Notes under the pieces: model-generated
What the model saw: the letters and a program-made list of their open reading frames with translations, nothing else
What the model was told of the DNA's origin: nothing
The model's database searches: none
Part shown: positions 47,936 to 58,264 of the stretch, piece by piece
How the letters are laid out: every line of letters begins with the position of its first letter
How positions within the stretch are numbered: the first letter of the stretch is position 1
Position numbers and translations under genes: made by a program
Assembly (NCBI GenBank): GCA_947095585.1
Contig: OX352765.1
Location: 19,776,444 to 19,840,443, forward strand
Length of the DNA: 64,000 nucleotides
Origin: Nephrocerus scutellatus
Lineage: Eukaryota; Arthropoda; Insecta; Diptera; Pipunculidae
Reading direction: 5' to 3'

Positions 47936-48732
47936 GTATATACGATCTTATACGAACATTTAAAGGTGAGGAAGCTATGTCCTCGTTGGATTCCACATTT
48001 TTTTGAAAGACCCTCAAAAAAAGGTTCGATTCTAGTGATGCCGCCAAATGCTTGAGAAATTCGTTGAAAGTACTTCCAAAAACATATGCAAGATCGTAAC
48101 AGGTGACGAATCATGGATATCTGCGTATGAGATGAAAAAAAAATGATAATCGACTGTTCTTCCAATCGAAGAAAAACCAACAAAAGTTGTGCGTGCTTGG
48201 AGCGTTGGGAAGCAAATGGTAGCGTGTTTCTTCACGAAACCCTGTCATGTGGCTACTTTGGTTCTTGTAAATCCAAAGACAGTTAATTCAGCTTGATATA
48301 CGACCATATGTTTGCCTTAGGTTTTCAACAAATTGAGAGGAAACAACCCAAAGCGGCGAATAATTTTTGTTGCATCACGATAATGCTAGCTCACACACAT
48401 CACATCAAACAAGCGAGTATTTAAGCACTCTAACGATCGAATTGATGGATCATACGCCTTACAGCCACGACCTGGCACCAATGACTTCTTCCTGTTCCCA
48501 ACAATCAAAGATAAGATGCGTGGACAACGATTTTTATCGCCTGAAGAAGCGGTTGAAGCGTTTTGGAGCTATCATCTTCGGACTGGAAAAAGTGGTTCGA
48601 TAAATGGTTTGAGCGTATGTAAAAGTGTATAGAGATTTTAAAGGCGGATATTTTGAAAAGCAATAAAGCATTTTTTGGTGAAAAATTTTAATTTTTTATT
48701 ACTTTTTCTATAAACTTTTACGGCACCCCTCG
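47936..48732 (+). mobile_element. Mariner fragment, 5'-truncated, same family as 24441
   Basis: The plus strand starts in the transposase at YTILYEHLKVRKLCPRWIPH and runs, across frameshifts, through SVFLHETLSCGY, HHDNASSHTSHQTSEYLSTL and LSSSDWKKWFDKWFERM. It ends in the inverted repeat TTTACGGCACCCCTCG followed by TA at 48733-48734. The N-terminal DNA-binding part and left end are missing. It differs from the 24-kb copy at many positions, so it is an older, independent insertion. Confidence 0.85.
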
Positions 48733-50059
48733 TACCGTCATAAAATGAAAACGAAAGACTGCGCAGAGAAACTTCATTTCTAAAAGTTATGAAAATTTTG
48801 ATGATAATGTAAAATGCAAAAATATATTTAGAAATTACTTTATTATTTTCTTTCGTTTTGAATATCAGTGCATATCTCATTATTTCATTACAAGCTTTAC
48901 TCAGTATGCAACAAATATTGTTGTTCTACTATGTTTTTAATTGCAACCCAGATTTTGTGCATTTCAATTAAAATTAAATTAGATCTGCTGCTGCTGCAAG
49001 TGAATTAACTTAATTTTCATTCAATTTGAATGTCCTTTGTTAAATTACAATGACAACAAAACCAATTGCCTACGCTGATGACAAACAAGAGGCAAAAAAT
49101 CTCTACAATCTCAACCCCCCCCCCCCTAACAACAATTACATACGGCCAACATCAACATATCAAGCTCCAAAAGAACGAATTAAACAACTTACTACCGTAA
49201 CCGTAGAGCGATAAACCCCAAAATTAGTAAATATTGTAGCTAAAAAAACACAATTACTTAATCTGTAATTGTTGTTATGTTAGTTTGCTATGTTGTATTA
49301 TCTTACGACAATACATCTTGTATTATGTTCCGTGTACAGTGTACACGTCCGTGTTGTCGTTCAATGCGAAATTATTACATGTGATAGTATGTTTTGCATT
49401 TCAACGCTGCCTGCTGCGCCCGGCTGCGACGGATCTAAAGCAAATGCTGTGGCCTAATAATAATTGTAAGGCTGGCTTAATATAATTTTCAACAACAGCG
49501 CGCGTGCGATGATGACAATGACGCAGCGACTGTCGTGGTTCACTTCGATTTGGTAGCTGTGCAACAACCTTGGAACTATAGAGCGTACCATGACGTTGGG
49601 ATTGTAGCTGTAACTCTCGCTCTCTCATTACAACTCGCATACAAACTTTTGCACTCAGTTTAGTTGGATTTCTGCAATTATTGTTTGAAATCGAATTGAA
49701 CTCCTCCCGCTTTCACGATTGCCGGAGTTTGCTGTCGTCATTCACCCGCTCAATAATTGCCTACATACATCTGACTTACTGACAGACTAACTGACTTTGT
49801 CTGTGAATGAATAGAGTAATGAAGTTAGCACAAATTCTGCCTTACACAGTAAAACATACAAAATAAATCATACAGTAAAAGTAGTATCATCTATAATTTT
49901 AAAAATAATACATATAACGAGCTTGGATTAAGAGCGCCTAATTTCCTTTTTTAATACATCACAGCTCGTTTTAAAGTTTGCACAAAATATAATTTGGGTT
50001 AAATTATCATCGATGCCATTAATTAGGGAACACAACATAATTTAAAAATCCTTAACAAA
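48733..50059. other. Intergenic DNA with a C12 tract
   Basis: No gene recognised. A run of 12 C lies at 49115-49126. The stretch 49400-49760 is clearly less AT-rich and contains CACTCAGTTT at 49653, an initiator-like site without a TATA box; it might be a promoter region, but no exon could be supported. Confidence 0.35.
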
Positions 50060-51300
50060 ACGGTAGGATTTATGAAACACGACAGTGAGACCAGCCAAGC
50101 CTAAGCTGGAAAGATGCAGTAGACACACACTGCGTGACATCGGCTCGAAATCAGGACTATCCTTTCCATATATCCTATACTTCTGGACTCTTCCCGAGAA
50201 GTTGGAAAACAGCCTTTGTCCAGGCAATACCCAAAAAAGGCGAGACGTCGTCTCCTACTTCATACCGACCCAAAGCACTTACATCAATTCTTTCCAAGGT
50301 CATGGAAACGCTGATCAATTTCCAGCTCATGAAATATCTTGAAACCAACGAAATCCTTAGTGACCGGCAGTACGGGTTTCGTGGGCAACGTTCCACTGGG
50401 GATTTGATGGTATATCTCACCGAACAGTGAAACCGGTCTTTGCATCAATTTGGAGAAAGGAAAGCTGTAGCACTCGATATTTCAAAGGCATTTGACCGAG
50501 TTTGGGATAAAGCTCTTCTGTCCAAAATGCGTACTTATGGAGTCGATGATAAACTACTTCACTGGATTAAAAGCTACTTTTAGACCGCTCAATTCAAGTT
50601 GTTTTGGAAGGTTTCAATTCTAAAGTACATAACTTAAATACTGGCGTTAACCCAGGGCTCTGTTTTGTCCCCGACACTCTTTCTCATTTTTATTAATGAT
50701 CTCTTATCTGTGACTTCTAATCCAATTCACTCATTCGCTGACGACAGCACTCCAGCTTTTCATATAAGTTATATATGATATAAGTCCCTCCACTTAACAT
50801 GTGGAGCTCAAACAACTACGTATGTTAAGCACGTTAAATTCTGACCGAGACAGCATAATAAAGTGGAGAGGAAACAATCGCGTAGATTGTAACGCTTCCA
50901 AAACCCAATGCTTTCTCCTGTCTTAAAAGCGAATCCTAAATCCCATGCCGTTATTCAACCGCAATACTCGTGGTGCTCTAAATGCTCATCAGTTTACCCT
51001 TAAGCCCATCTTCGCACGTAGAGTTCGGTTCAGGGATTCGTTCTTCAGCCATACAACACGTATGTGGAATGCTTTGCCAAGCTCTGTCTTCCCACATCAC
51101 TATAATACACAGGCATTCAAAACACAAGCTCATAGACATCTCCTCTTTTCTCCTCCTTTTCCTTAACGCCCACGCTGTGCCAAGCATATAGCCGTGAATT
51201 ATAAGGGTGCGAACCCCTTGAAGCGTGCGCGAATTATAAAAAAACTGGCGGAGAGATTTCTTGCCGGAGGCCAGGACCCGGTTGTAGAGACAAACATGAT
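50060..51300 (+). mobile_element. CR1/Jockey-type LINE, RT and C-terminus, internally deleted
   Basis: The plus strand reads SWKTAFVQAIPKKGE, SYRPKALTSILSKVMETLIN, SDRQYGFRGQRSTGDLMVYL, VALDISKAFDRVW, LLHWIKSYF, GSVLSPTLFLIFINDLL and the catalytic SFADD. The sequence then shortens abruptly to a C-terminal module (RVRFRDSFFSHTTRMWNALP, VFPHHYNTQAFK). Stops and frameshifts are frequent. The last 60 bp (51240-51300, GGCGGAGAGATTTCTTGCC to ATGATGATGA) resemble the RTE 3' tail at 6600-6660, so another fragment may be joined there. Confidence 0.85.
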
Positions 51301-51489
51301 GATGACTAATTTTTCATGATTTCGCATAAATCAGGCAATATGCCGAACATTTCGAGTTTTTTGCTGACGGTGGAAATAATATAACCCCAAAGAAAAAATT
51401 CGTGGGTGGTTCAATAACAAGAACGAGGCGAATAGTTAACTGAGCCATTTCTGGATATAGCTTAGTCGCCAACATTTTTGGTGTTTTCT

Positions 51490-51560
51490 GGTTTTTAGGG
51501 ATTCGAAGAACTTCGAGCCACCTGCTCAAAAGTCAAAGCACTAAGCACTGAGCCACGATG
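51490..51560 (-). mobile_element. tRNA-like head of a SINE
   Basis: Plus-strand TTTTTAGGGATTCGAAGAAC, CCTGCTCAAAAGTC and GCACTGAGCCACGATGCCCA correspond, on the minus strand, to box A (TGGCTCAGTGC) and a damaged box B. The SINE body is absent. Confidence 0.6.
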
Positions 51561-51714
51561 CCCACCGCTTCAAGCTCGAGTTAAACCTTTTTCAATTTAT
51601 CGCCAAAAAAAGCCAATCAACTTGGTCTGAATTGAGGGAGAGAAAGATTAATTTATAGTCGTGTCTTGATTTTTAAAGTGAGATGATTCATTTAAGTACT
51701 CCACTTAATGTTTA

Positions 51715-52771
51715 AACCTGGTAATACATTATACATTTACTGAAGATTCCAGCCCCGTACGTAAAAGAAAGGGAGGTGGCCACACCTGTTTGTGGGGGTT
51801 TATCTACAATGAAAATAATTTCGTATTGTAACCCTCCTATATTAATCGTGCTGAGTTTGTGAAGCTTCTTTCTAACGACCCTTTCTTTATCGCGACTAGC
51901 TTCACACCCGAATATATCGTCATCAGCAACCGAATACCATGTTTCATCAGATGAACTAAAGATTCTCAAATTCGACTGAACGTTTATCATTGAATAATCG
52001 AATTGCATTATGATAGCGCTCTTCCGCTTCTGTCTCTGAGCAGAATCTCGATTCAATCAATTGCAACTCTTGTTTTCTTTGTTAATAATGAAATAATGAT
52101 GAGAATTCAGCATTCTCCTGCCGCATAACTTTGGTCTATTCATAAAAACCAATTCCCTTCCATAACTGCTGACCATCGATCCGCTGTACTTTTTGCCTCC
52201 AAATGGGAGTGGCGATAACCGGTGGCAACTGCCTCAAATAACCAATAAAAATTATGTGCAATCCATAATTTCCCGTTATTTCTTTCAGTCTTCGCGTTCT
52301 AACATTTCCGCCCCAATCATGCTGACTTAATCGATGAGTAACATCTTGAATAGAGATCTATATAAACCCTTGACCTCATCCGATAATGGCATTTGGAAAC
52401 TGGAAAGGGTTATTGTAAACGCAGTTAGAACAGTCGTAACTCCTGTAGCAACCGCGGCTGTCCCTGTGGATGCACATTCAAGATAGGAATTACAATAACC
52501 ATCCGTAGCTGTGAATCGATCACAAATTTCCATGATGAAACAACAAGAACAGTTGTAACGGGTGTGGGTTTTTTGATGTTAACAACCATATAATATATTG
52601 TACCAACTGCTTTGCGTTTGCCTTTTCCATGATATCGAGAAACTCTGGAGTCTCCATCAACCTGTCATTTTTCTTCCTTCGTTTTGTAAGTTTGTTGATT
52701 TGCATTAACGTTCTGAACTTTTGATTGAATTCAAAGTGAGTGTTTGTATTTCTAATTTTAGGTTCTCTCAA
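51715..52771 (-). pseudogene. Pif1-like (Helitron-type) helicase remnant without P-loop
   Basis: The minus strand from 52771 reads ETPEFLDIMEKANAKQ, LTSKNPHPLQLFLLF, then MEICDRFTATDGYCNSYLEC, ASTGTAAVATGVTTVLTAFT, SFQMPLSDEVKGLYRSLFKM, then in other frames IFIGYLRQLPPVIATPIW, KVMRQENAEFSLLFH, LIESRFCSETEAEERYHNA and LHKLSTINIGGLQYEIIFIV. This is the order of motifs in Pif1-family DNA helicases, which unwind DNA and, in Helitrons, drive rolling-circle transposition. The Walker A segment expected between LQLFL and MEICDRF is missing through a short deletion. Several frameshifts follow. Rep domain and Helitron ends were not found, so Helitron membership is inference. Confidence 0.7.
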
Positions 52772-53447
52772 ATTATGTCATGGCAATCCGAGCGCTAACC
52801 AATTGTTTGAAAATAAGTCTCATCGAATTCTGACTAGAAGAAGCCGATATATACCAGTTCCACTTTTCCATGCATTACACGCGCCACACGTGACACGCAA
52901 CACCTGTTACACCCAGAATATCAAAAATGCTTCTCACAAAATTTCAGCACTCTAGGTCTTGTAAAAGGCCAAAAACTAACGACTTCACTTTTTGTTAACG
53001 CGTAACAAAAGCCAACAATCGATTTCACTCCCCATAAAATGTTTTGTGTAATTTTTTTCTATATATTATAAAAATCGAATTTTAAGGAGTAAACTCCAAT
53101 AAATTATTAAAAAAAGAAATTTTTATTTATTGTATACCTTGGGTATCAGTGTTGATTAAATAAAAAATATTTTAAATTTTTTTCTAATTCTGAATGCATT
53201 GAAAGTGAAAGTAGAGCAGTAAGATAGATTTCAAATTCAATTTATCAGTAGGTGTGAGTGAGTACACAATAGTCACAACAATGCGAAATCGTCAAAGCAA
53301 ATGCATTGAAATTTTGACATTTCTGCATTGACGACAGAAAAGTTGCCAAAAGGCGTGGAACATGGCTTTCTGGGGCTTGCTATCTCGTTTATCAACGACT
53401 GCTTTTCAATGAATTTAAAATGAGAAAAAAATGTGGTGTCATAGGGA
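52772..53447. other. Unassigned DNA with one dispersed-repeat copy
   Basis: About 52790-52870 is a reverse-orientation relative of the CTCGGCTTCTACCAGTCA repeat at 15809 and 16216. Minus frame 53273-53488 has no domain I can name. Confidence 0.4.
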
Positions 53448-53982
53448 CTTAACTTAATTTGCCGGTCACTCGCTGATACACTACACAAATAATATGTTAA
53501 TGCCCAGTGTTATTATTTCTGTGTGCTATAATACTTTAGCCATTACATGCAGAATGGTAGAGTGGCGATTGCAATGCGGTGCTCTATGGTGGCACGCATT
53601 TCGTAAAGTACTCTTTGATTTGGTTCATTCTCTCTGTATCTACTGGCTCACGTTGGACCGACGCCGACTAAAAGAGAATAAAGAAACAACAAAATAGCCA
53701 CATTCGCTCTACTCAGCTACGTACACTTCACAATATTTTTAATAACAAAACAATTTACAATCATTTTTTTCTACTTTGCCTACTTCTTTTTCTCCTCCGC
53801 CTACTTGTTGCCGATTTCTTTACTTTTGAAGAATAATCTACAACTACTACAAATACACAACAACAGCAAAGAGCCGATGATGATGACGACAGCAGCCACA
53901 ACAATGTCTTGCAAGCAGAGTTAACGAAAACGGTGCACGATCACCAGATCAGACCACAGCATAATCGTCGGGTGGAGTCATC

Positions 53983-54022
53983 TATATAAAAGCGGCTTCC
54001 TTCTTGGTTCTAGTTATCAGTT
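53983..54022 (+). promoter_or_regulatory. Core promoter of cuticle gene 2: TATA box and initiator
   Basis: TATATAAAAG at 53983-53992 and initiator TCAGTT at 54017-54022 put transcription start at about 54019 and give an 83-nt 5'UTR. The same arrangement and spacing are kept in the paralogue (62696-62735), which supports the call. Confidence 0.8.
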
Positions 54023-54101
54023 GAACACAGTCAATCGACAAAGCGGTACAAACCTTACTACTTCTACGAATTTCTAAAAATCCTCAAATTTATTACCAAA
54101 A

Positions 54102-56600
54102 ATGGCTTTCTTCAAAGTAAGTCCTAGTTGAAAGGATAAAAATTATATTTTCATACAGAAAATCAACTTAAAGTGAAACTATAGCAATAGTGCGATGTGT
54201 GAAGTTATCATAAATGTGCTAATTATTTGTGTGCTTTTTGTTTTGTTTTTTCCTAGTCCTTGGTATGCTTGGCAGTTTTGGGAGTTGCATCAGCTGGAAT
54301 TTTGGCTCATGGTGGTCATGGAGTTGTTTACGCTGCCGCACCAGCAGTTTACGCCACTGGACATGAAAATGTTGACTATCATGTAAGTGAAACAAAAGGA
54401 ATAGGAATAATAAATTGCCAAATTTTTTAAAAGATTTAGTATTGGAGAACAAAAAGCAGACCGTAAAAAGTGTAGTCAATATTGCTTAAACAATTTTCTT
54501 TATTTTATTTAAGTTTTAATTTTATTTAAATATTTAAATCAAATTCGGACGGTTATAGAAACAAACTACATTTTTCCAAACTCTTGAAATTTCATACATG
54601 AAGTATACCCATTGTAATTCTCGGTCCAAGAAAAGTTATTAGTTCATATTGCAAATTTAAAAGACTTAAGAGACAAACTACATTTATTCAAACTCTTAAA
54701 ATTCAAAACTCACTGAAATCCTCGATGCAATAAAACTAAAAGGATATTTGGCGGGACCTTGTGGCCCAAGGCCTAGCATTTTGTGACAATTCGTGTTTTG
54801 CGTGTTACATTTTTTCACATAAATGGAAGGGACTTAAAATTGAATGCCGTATTCGAACGGCAAATTGACAAACTTTCCGTACAAGATATAACAAGAAGCA
54901 AGCATGAAAAATATGTTTGGTGTTTTCTGGGATTCGAACTACGAACCCCCTGCTTAGAATCCATGCACTTAATCACTGAGCCACGGTGCCGACCATATTT
55001 CATACATATTCTACCACGTTATTCATGAGCGAAAATATGTCTTGGTTTTGTAAATTTTGGGATCATGGCTTATAATATCTAGTGGGAGTATTTTTTGTCA
55101 TTAGCCGTACATATAAAAATTGTTGCATCTATTTTTTTGTGATTACCCAAAAAACTAAAATCTTTTTGCTAACTGAATACTATGTAAGTGAAATTTCCTA
55201 ATTAAACTGCTTACTAAAAGCTATCAGTGAATTATCAAAAGCCTTAATTATTGATTGCAATTATTGCATACGCAATATGGTATTCCGAACTACAACCAGC
55301 GCTTAACTTTATTACAAAACTAAGCAAAAAAACACAAATCATTTCCTATCAATTCCCACCAGTGTATTGAAAAATTATTTAAAATTAGTGTGGTGCTATG
55401 CATACGAGTAAAACATAAGTGATCTGAATAAGCAAATCTATCAAAGATTTCAAAATTATTAATCACAACATTGGCGAACTCTGTGACCAGTATCTAGCAG
55501 CACTTGCACTACACACTGCCATGTACAACCAGAAAATGAATACTAGATGTATTATAAATAAAAGTAAAACTGCAATGCATAACTACTGGCATATATAGCA
55601 AGGGGAAAACATAGTGCTGTATGGGCTGTATTAGGTTTTGCGTCTTGCTCACTGCAGAGTACATTATAGAACGTGATGACATATGGTTACCATTGCATTT
55701 CTCATTCGTTGAAATTAGGGATTGCTTTCATGCAGACTGCAGGTTATACGAAGAATGGTTGCATATGTATTTTTCTAGAAATTCGCTCTACTGTAACCTT
55801 CTGCCGCTGGGGACAATAGTAAAACAAAAACATTCCCATGTCAGAAGCAGACCACAAGGTGGTGCAAGTTGGTATAACAATGCAAATATTACCATTTTGC
55901 AATAATTACAATTCACAAAACCTAATAATTTAGAGTAACATGACCTACCCTATGAACAGGTGCACATATTATAGCAATAAGACGGAACAGTTGGGTTTGT
56001 TTTACTCAAGACACGAGTGTATGAGCGATAATTATGATTCACTTGTGGATAGTATTGCAAAATATAGGTAGAATATAAAAAAACCTTCATTCCATTATAT
56101 TTCAATTAAACTTGCTAAAACATTTTAAAATTTAGAAAAAAGAATATTTATTTAATGTATACCTATTATCTTCTTAATTGCAGTCGTACCCTAAGTACCA
56201 ATACAATTATGGCGTAGCTGACTCACATACCGGCGATGTCAAGTCACAGCATGAAGTTCGTGATGGTGATGTTGTCAAGGGACAATACTCCTTGGTCGAA
56301 CCAGACGGTTCAGTGCGCACTGTCGACTATACCGCCGATGACCACAACGGATTCAACGCAGTCGTTTCCAAGAGCGGTCCAAGTGTGCACGCTGCTCCAA
56401 TTCATGCTGCAGCTCCATATGCTGTTGCCCACCATGCTGCCCCAGCCCCAGTTGTATATGCCGCCCCAGCTCCAGTTCTTTCTCATCACATTGCTGCTCC
56501 ATCCCACTATGCTTCAGTTGCCCACCATGCCGCTGTTGCTGCTCCACATTCTTACGGCTATGCCACACATGGAGCTCACGCCCAAGTTGCCCACTACTAA
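54102..56600 (+). CDS. RR-2 cuticular protein with Ala/Pro/His-rich tail, three exons
   Basis: Exons are 54102-54116, 54257-54382 and 56184-56600 (GT-AG introns of 140 and 1801 bp, both phase 0), giving 185 aa. Residues 1-18 are a signal peptide ([18 protein letters not shown]). A short Ala/Val/Tyr linker follows. Residues about 52-108 form the RR-2 chitin-binding domain ([55 protein letters not shown]). Residues 111-185 are low-complexity with AAPA/AAPxxxA and HHA repeats, typical of elastic cuticle proteins. It should be secreted by epidermis and bind chitin. Promoter and 5'UTR lie directly upstream. The RR-2 domain is in one exon, unlike cuticle gene 1. Intron 2 carries a SINE. Overall it resembles the dipteran clustered CPR genes; the exact orthologue was not assigned. 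Confidence 0.95.
54750..54997 (-). mobile_element. tRNA-derived SINE in intron 2 of cuticle gene 2
   Basis: On the minus strand the head reads GGTCGGCACCGTGGCTCAGT with box A TGGCTCAGTGA and box B GTTCGAATCCC, followed by the family body (plus-strand CACATAAATGGAAGGGACTT, GGCCCAAGGCCTAGC). The left flank matches the left flank of the SINE at 63258 in the paralogous intron. The copy is antisense to the host gene. Confidence 0.88.
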
Positions 56601-57156
56601 ATTTAAGTTCCAAACCGACGACGACACCCATTATCCAAGCAGCAATAACAAATGACAGCAACAACCAGGAAGAATGAGCAACATGATGAAGGAGGGAACG
56701 AAGAAAGAAGGGAGAAATTAACGATCAACAAGGACACCTAATCTCTGTCAATTTAGTCATTTTATTTATCAATCTCCCGTTCTTCATTCCTCATCTTTGT
56801 GTTCCTCTTATTCATTCAAATACTCCTCTTATCGTCAACTGCCAACTACCCCTTAGGTTCTGATAGCTCTTCTGGAGCAAGTCAACTTTTGTAAATAGCA
56901 GCTATAGATCTCTTTACTTTTTGTACCAATACCATGCTAGACACACTATCACCACCTTCACCATTCCCCACCACATCCCAATGAAGATAAAGCCATTTTG
57001 TTGTACTGACGCGTTGTTAGAAATTTGTAATTGTATGTAAATCGACTCAACTCACACTCATACTCTATAATTGCCAATGCCGCAATTCCACCAAAACAAA
57101 CATACGTCAATATGTTCAATTTAAATATGTAATATATATATATATATATTTTGTAT

Positions 57157-57175
57157 AATAAAAACATTAAATAAA
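57157..57175 (+). terminator. Candidate polyadenylation signals of cuticle gene 2
   Basis: Two AATAAA hexamers at 57157-57162 and 57170-57175 are followed by a TGTATCTGTC stretch. They give a 3'UTR near 580 nt. A further AATAAA lies at about 57239. Confidence 0.5.
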
Positions 57176-57360
57176 TTAGTAATTAATGTATCTGTCTATA
57201 TATATACCATTATATGTAATAACAATGAAAAAGCTATAAATAAAAATTTAGTAAATTGAATCTGTTATTTTTCTCTGGATTTTAACCTTTTAATTCGGTT
57301 GATTTAGTGTGTTTTTTACGAATCCCATTACTAACGGCTCGTATATTTTTGCTTTCTTTA

Positions 57361-57450
57361 GAAGTTCATCTACAATTGTTTTTATAAGAAAATATAGTTT
57401 TTGAAAGTTCATCTACAATTGGTTTAATAAGAAATATAGTTTTAGAAAGT
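57361..57450. repeat. Two tandem 43-bp units
   Basis: GTTCATCTACAATTG occurs at 57364 and 57407, each followed by GTTT, AATAAGAAA or ATAAGAAAA, then TATAGTTTT and GAAAGT. Confidence 0.85.
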
Positions 57451-58264
57451 CTCGCAAATTGTGAACTTGAGTCAAAACAGTATTATGCCTGATTTTTTGT
57501 AATATGTTCGTAATTATATGTCAGGAGCCAGTATTCAGAAATTATATATTGGCACTCATAGTTGTCTCGAGAACACTAATTATAATAGAAAATGATTCAA
57601 AGCGATGGCAGCATGTAAGTATATAGTTCTTGCGAGTACAAGGTTCGCGCGAAAGATAATCCACAACCCCACCTCGGTATATCCTGATGTATTCACCAGC
57701 AATCTGATAGACCAATTTTTTGATAGACTGCAGCCACGTACGAACATCGATCGTTTATCGAACTACTATCTCGTTGGTATGGGATGCCATATTGCCACAT
57801 AAGGAAATAAAATAAAATATAGTCCAAACCTCAGTTTTAGACATTATTGTACTTTTAAAAATTGAAATAATCCTAACTGGAATAACCAATAATAATATTT
57901 ATTTAATTTTTGCATATTAGTTTTGTAATTATAAATAAGACCCATTATAAAAACAAAAATTATTTTTGTTAATTAATAAGTAATTAAAAATAATTATTCA
58001 AATAATATTAATTTATTTATTTTTAATTAATCTAATCAGCTTATTATAGACTTTTTATTAAAAAAAAATTATAACATCAAATTAAGCCAATTTCTGACCA
58101 TTATTAAGGCAAAAAATAATAAATAATTTTTCTTTAATAAAAAAGTCTATAATAAGCTGATTATTATAATTAAAATTTTAATAAAGGCTTAAATAATAAT
58201 CCATATTAATACAATTTATTACTGTTTGTTTGGCTGTTATTGCGTTTTAGATTTTGAATTTACT
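57451..58264. other. AT-rich intergenic DNA between the cuticle paralogues
   Basis: No gene recognised; the frame 57605-57802 has no domain. The right half is extremely AT-rich and contains the foldback at 58033-58164. Confidence 0.45.
58033..58164. repeat. Foldback repeat, about 38-bp arms
   Basis: TAATCAGCTTATTATAGACT at 58033 has its complement ending at 58164. The arms continue inward through a T-run and ATTAAA(A/G)AAAAATTAT with one indel and one mismatch; the loop is about 50 nt. Likely a small MITE or foldback relic. Confidence 0.75.

Larger units (their letters stand above)
53448..55125 (+). repeat. Duplicated cuticle-gene block, copy A
   Basis: Collinear with 62155-64000: upstream DNA, TATA box, initiator, 5'UTR, exons 1 and 2 and the left part of intron 2, including a SINE. 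Exons differ by only 4 of 126 bp in exon 2. Similarity starts around the shared GTCACTCGC, before which the flanks differ. Confidence 0.85.

Noticed and set aside
53273..53488. Minus frame with an SPYDTTFF stretch resembling a mariner third catalytic site
   Set aside because: Surrounding residues do not match and no other transposase motif is nearby.
55621..55905. 94-codon frame in intron 2 of cuticle gene 2
   Set aside because: No domain; cuticle exon 3 splices directly from exon 2 with correct phase and family structure without it.
56236..56664. Long alternative frames on both strands across cuticle gene 2
   Set aside because: Shadows of the repetitive Ala/Pro/His-coding third exon.
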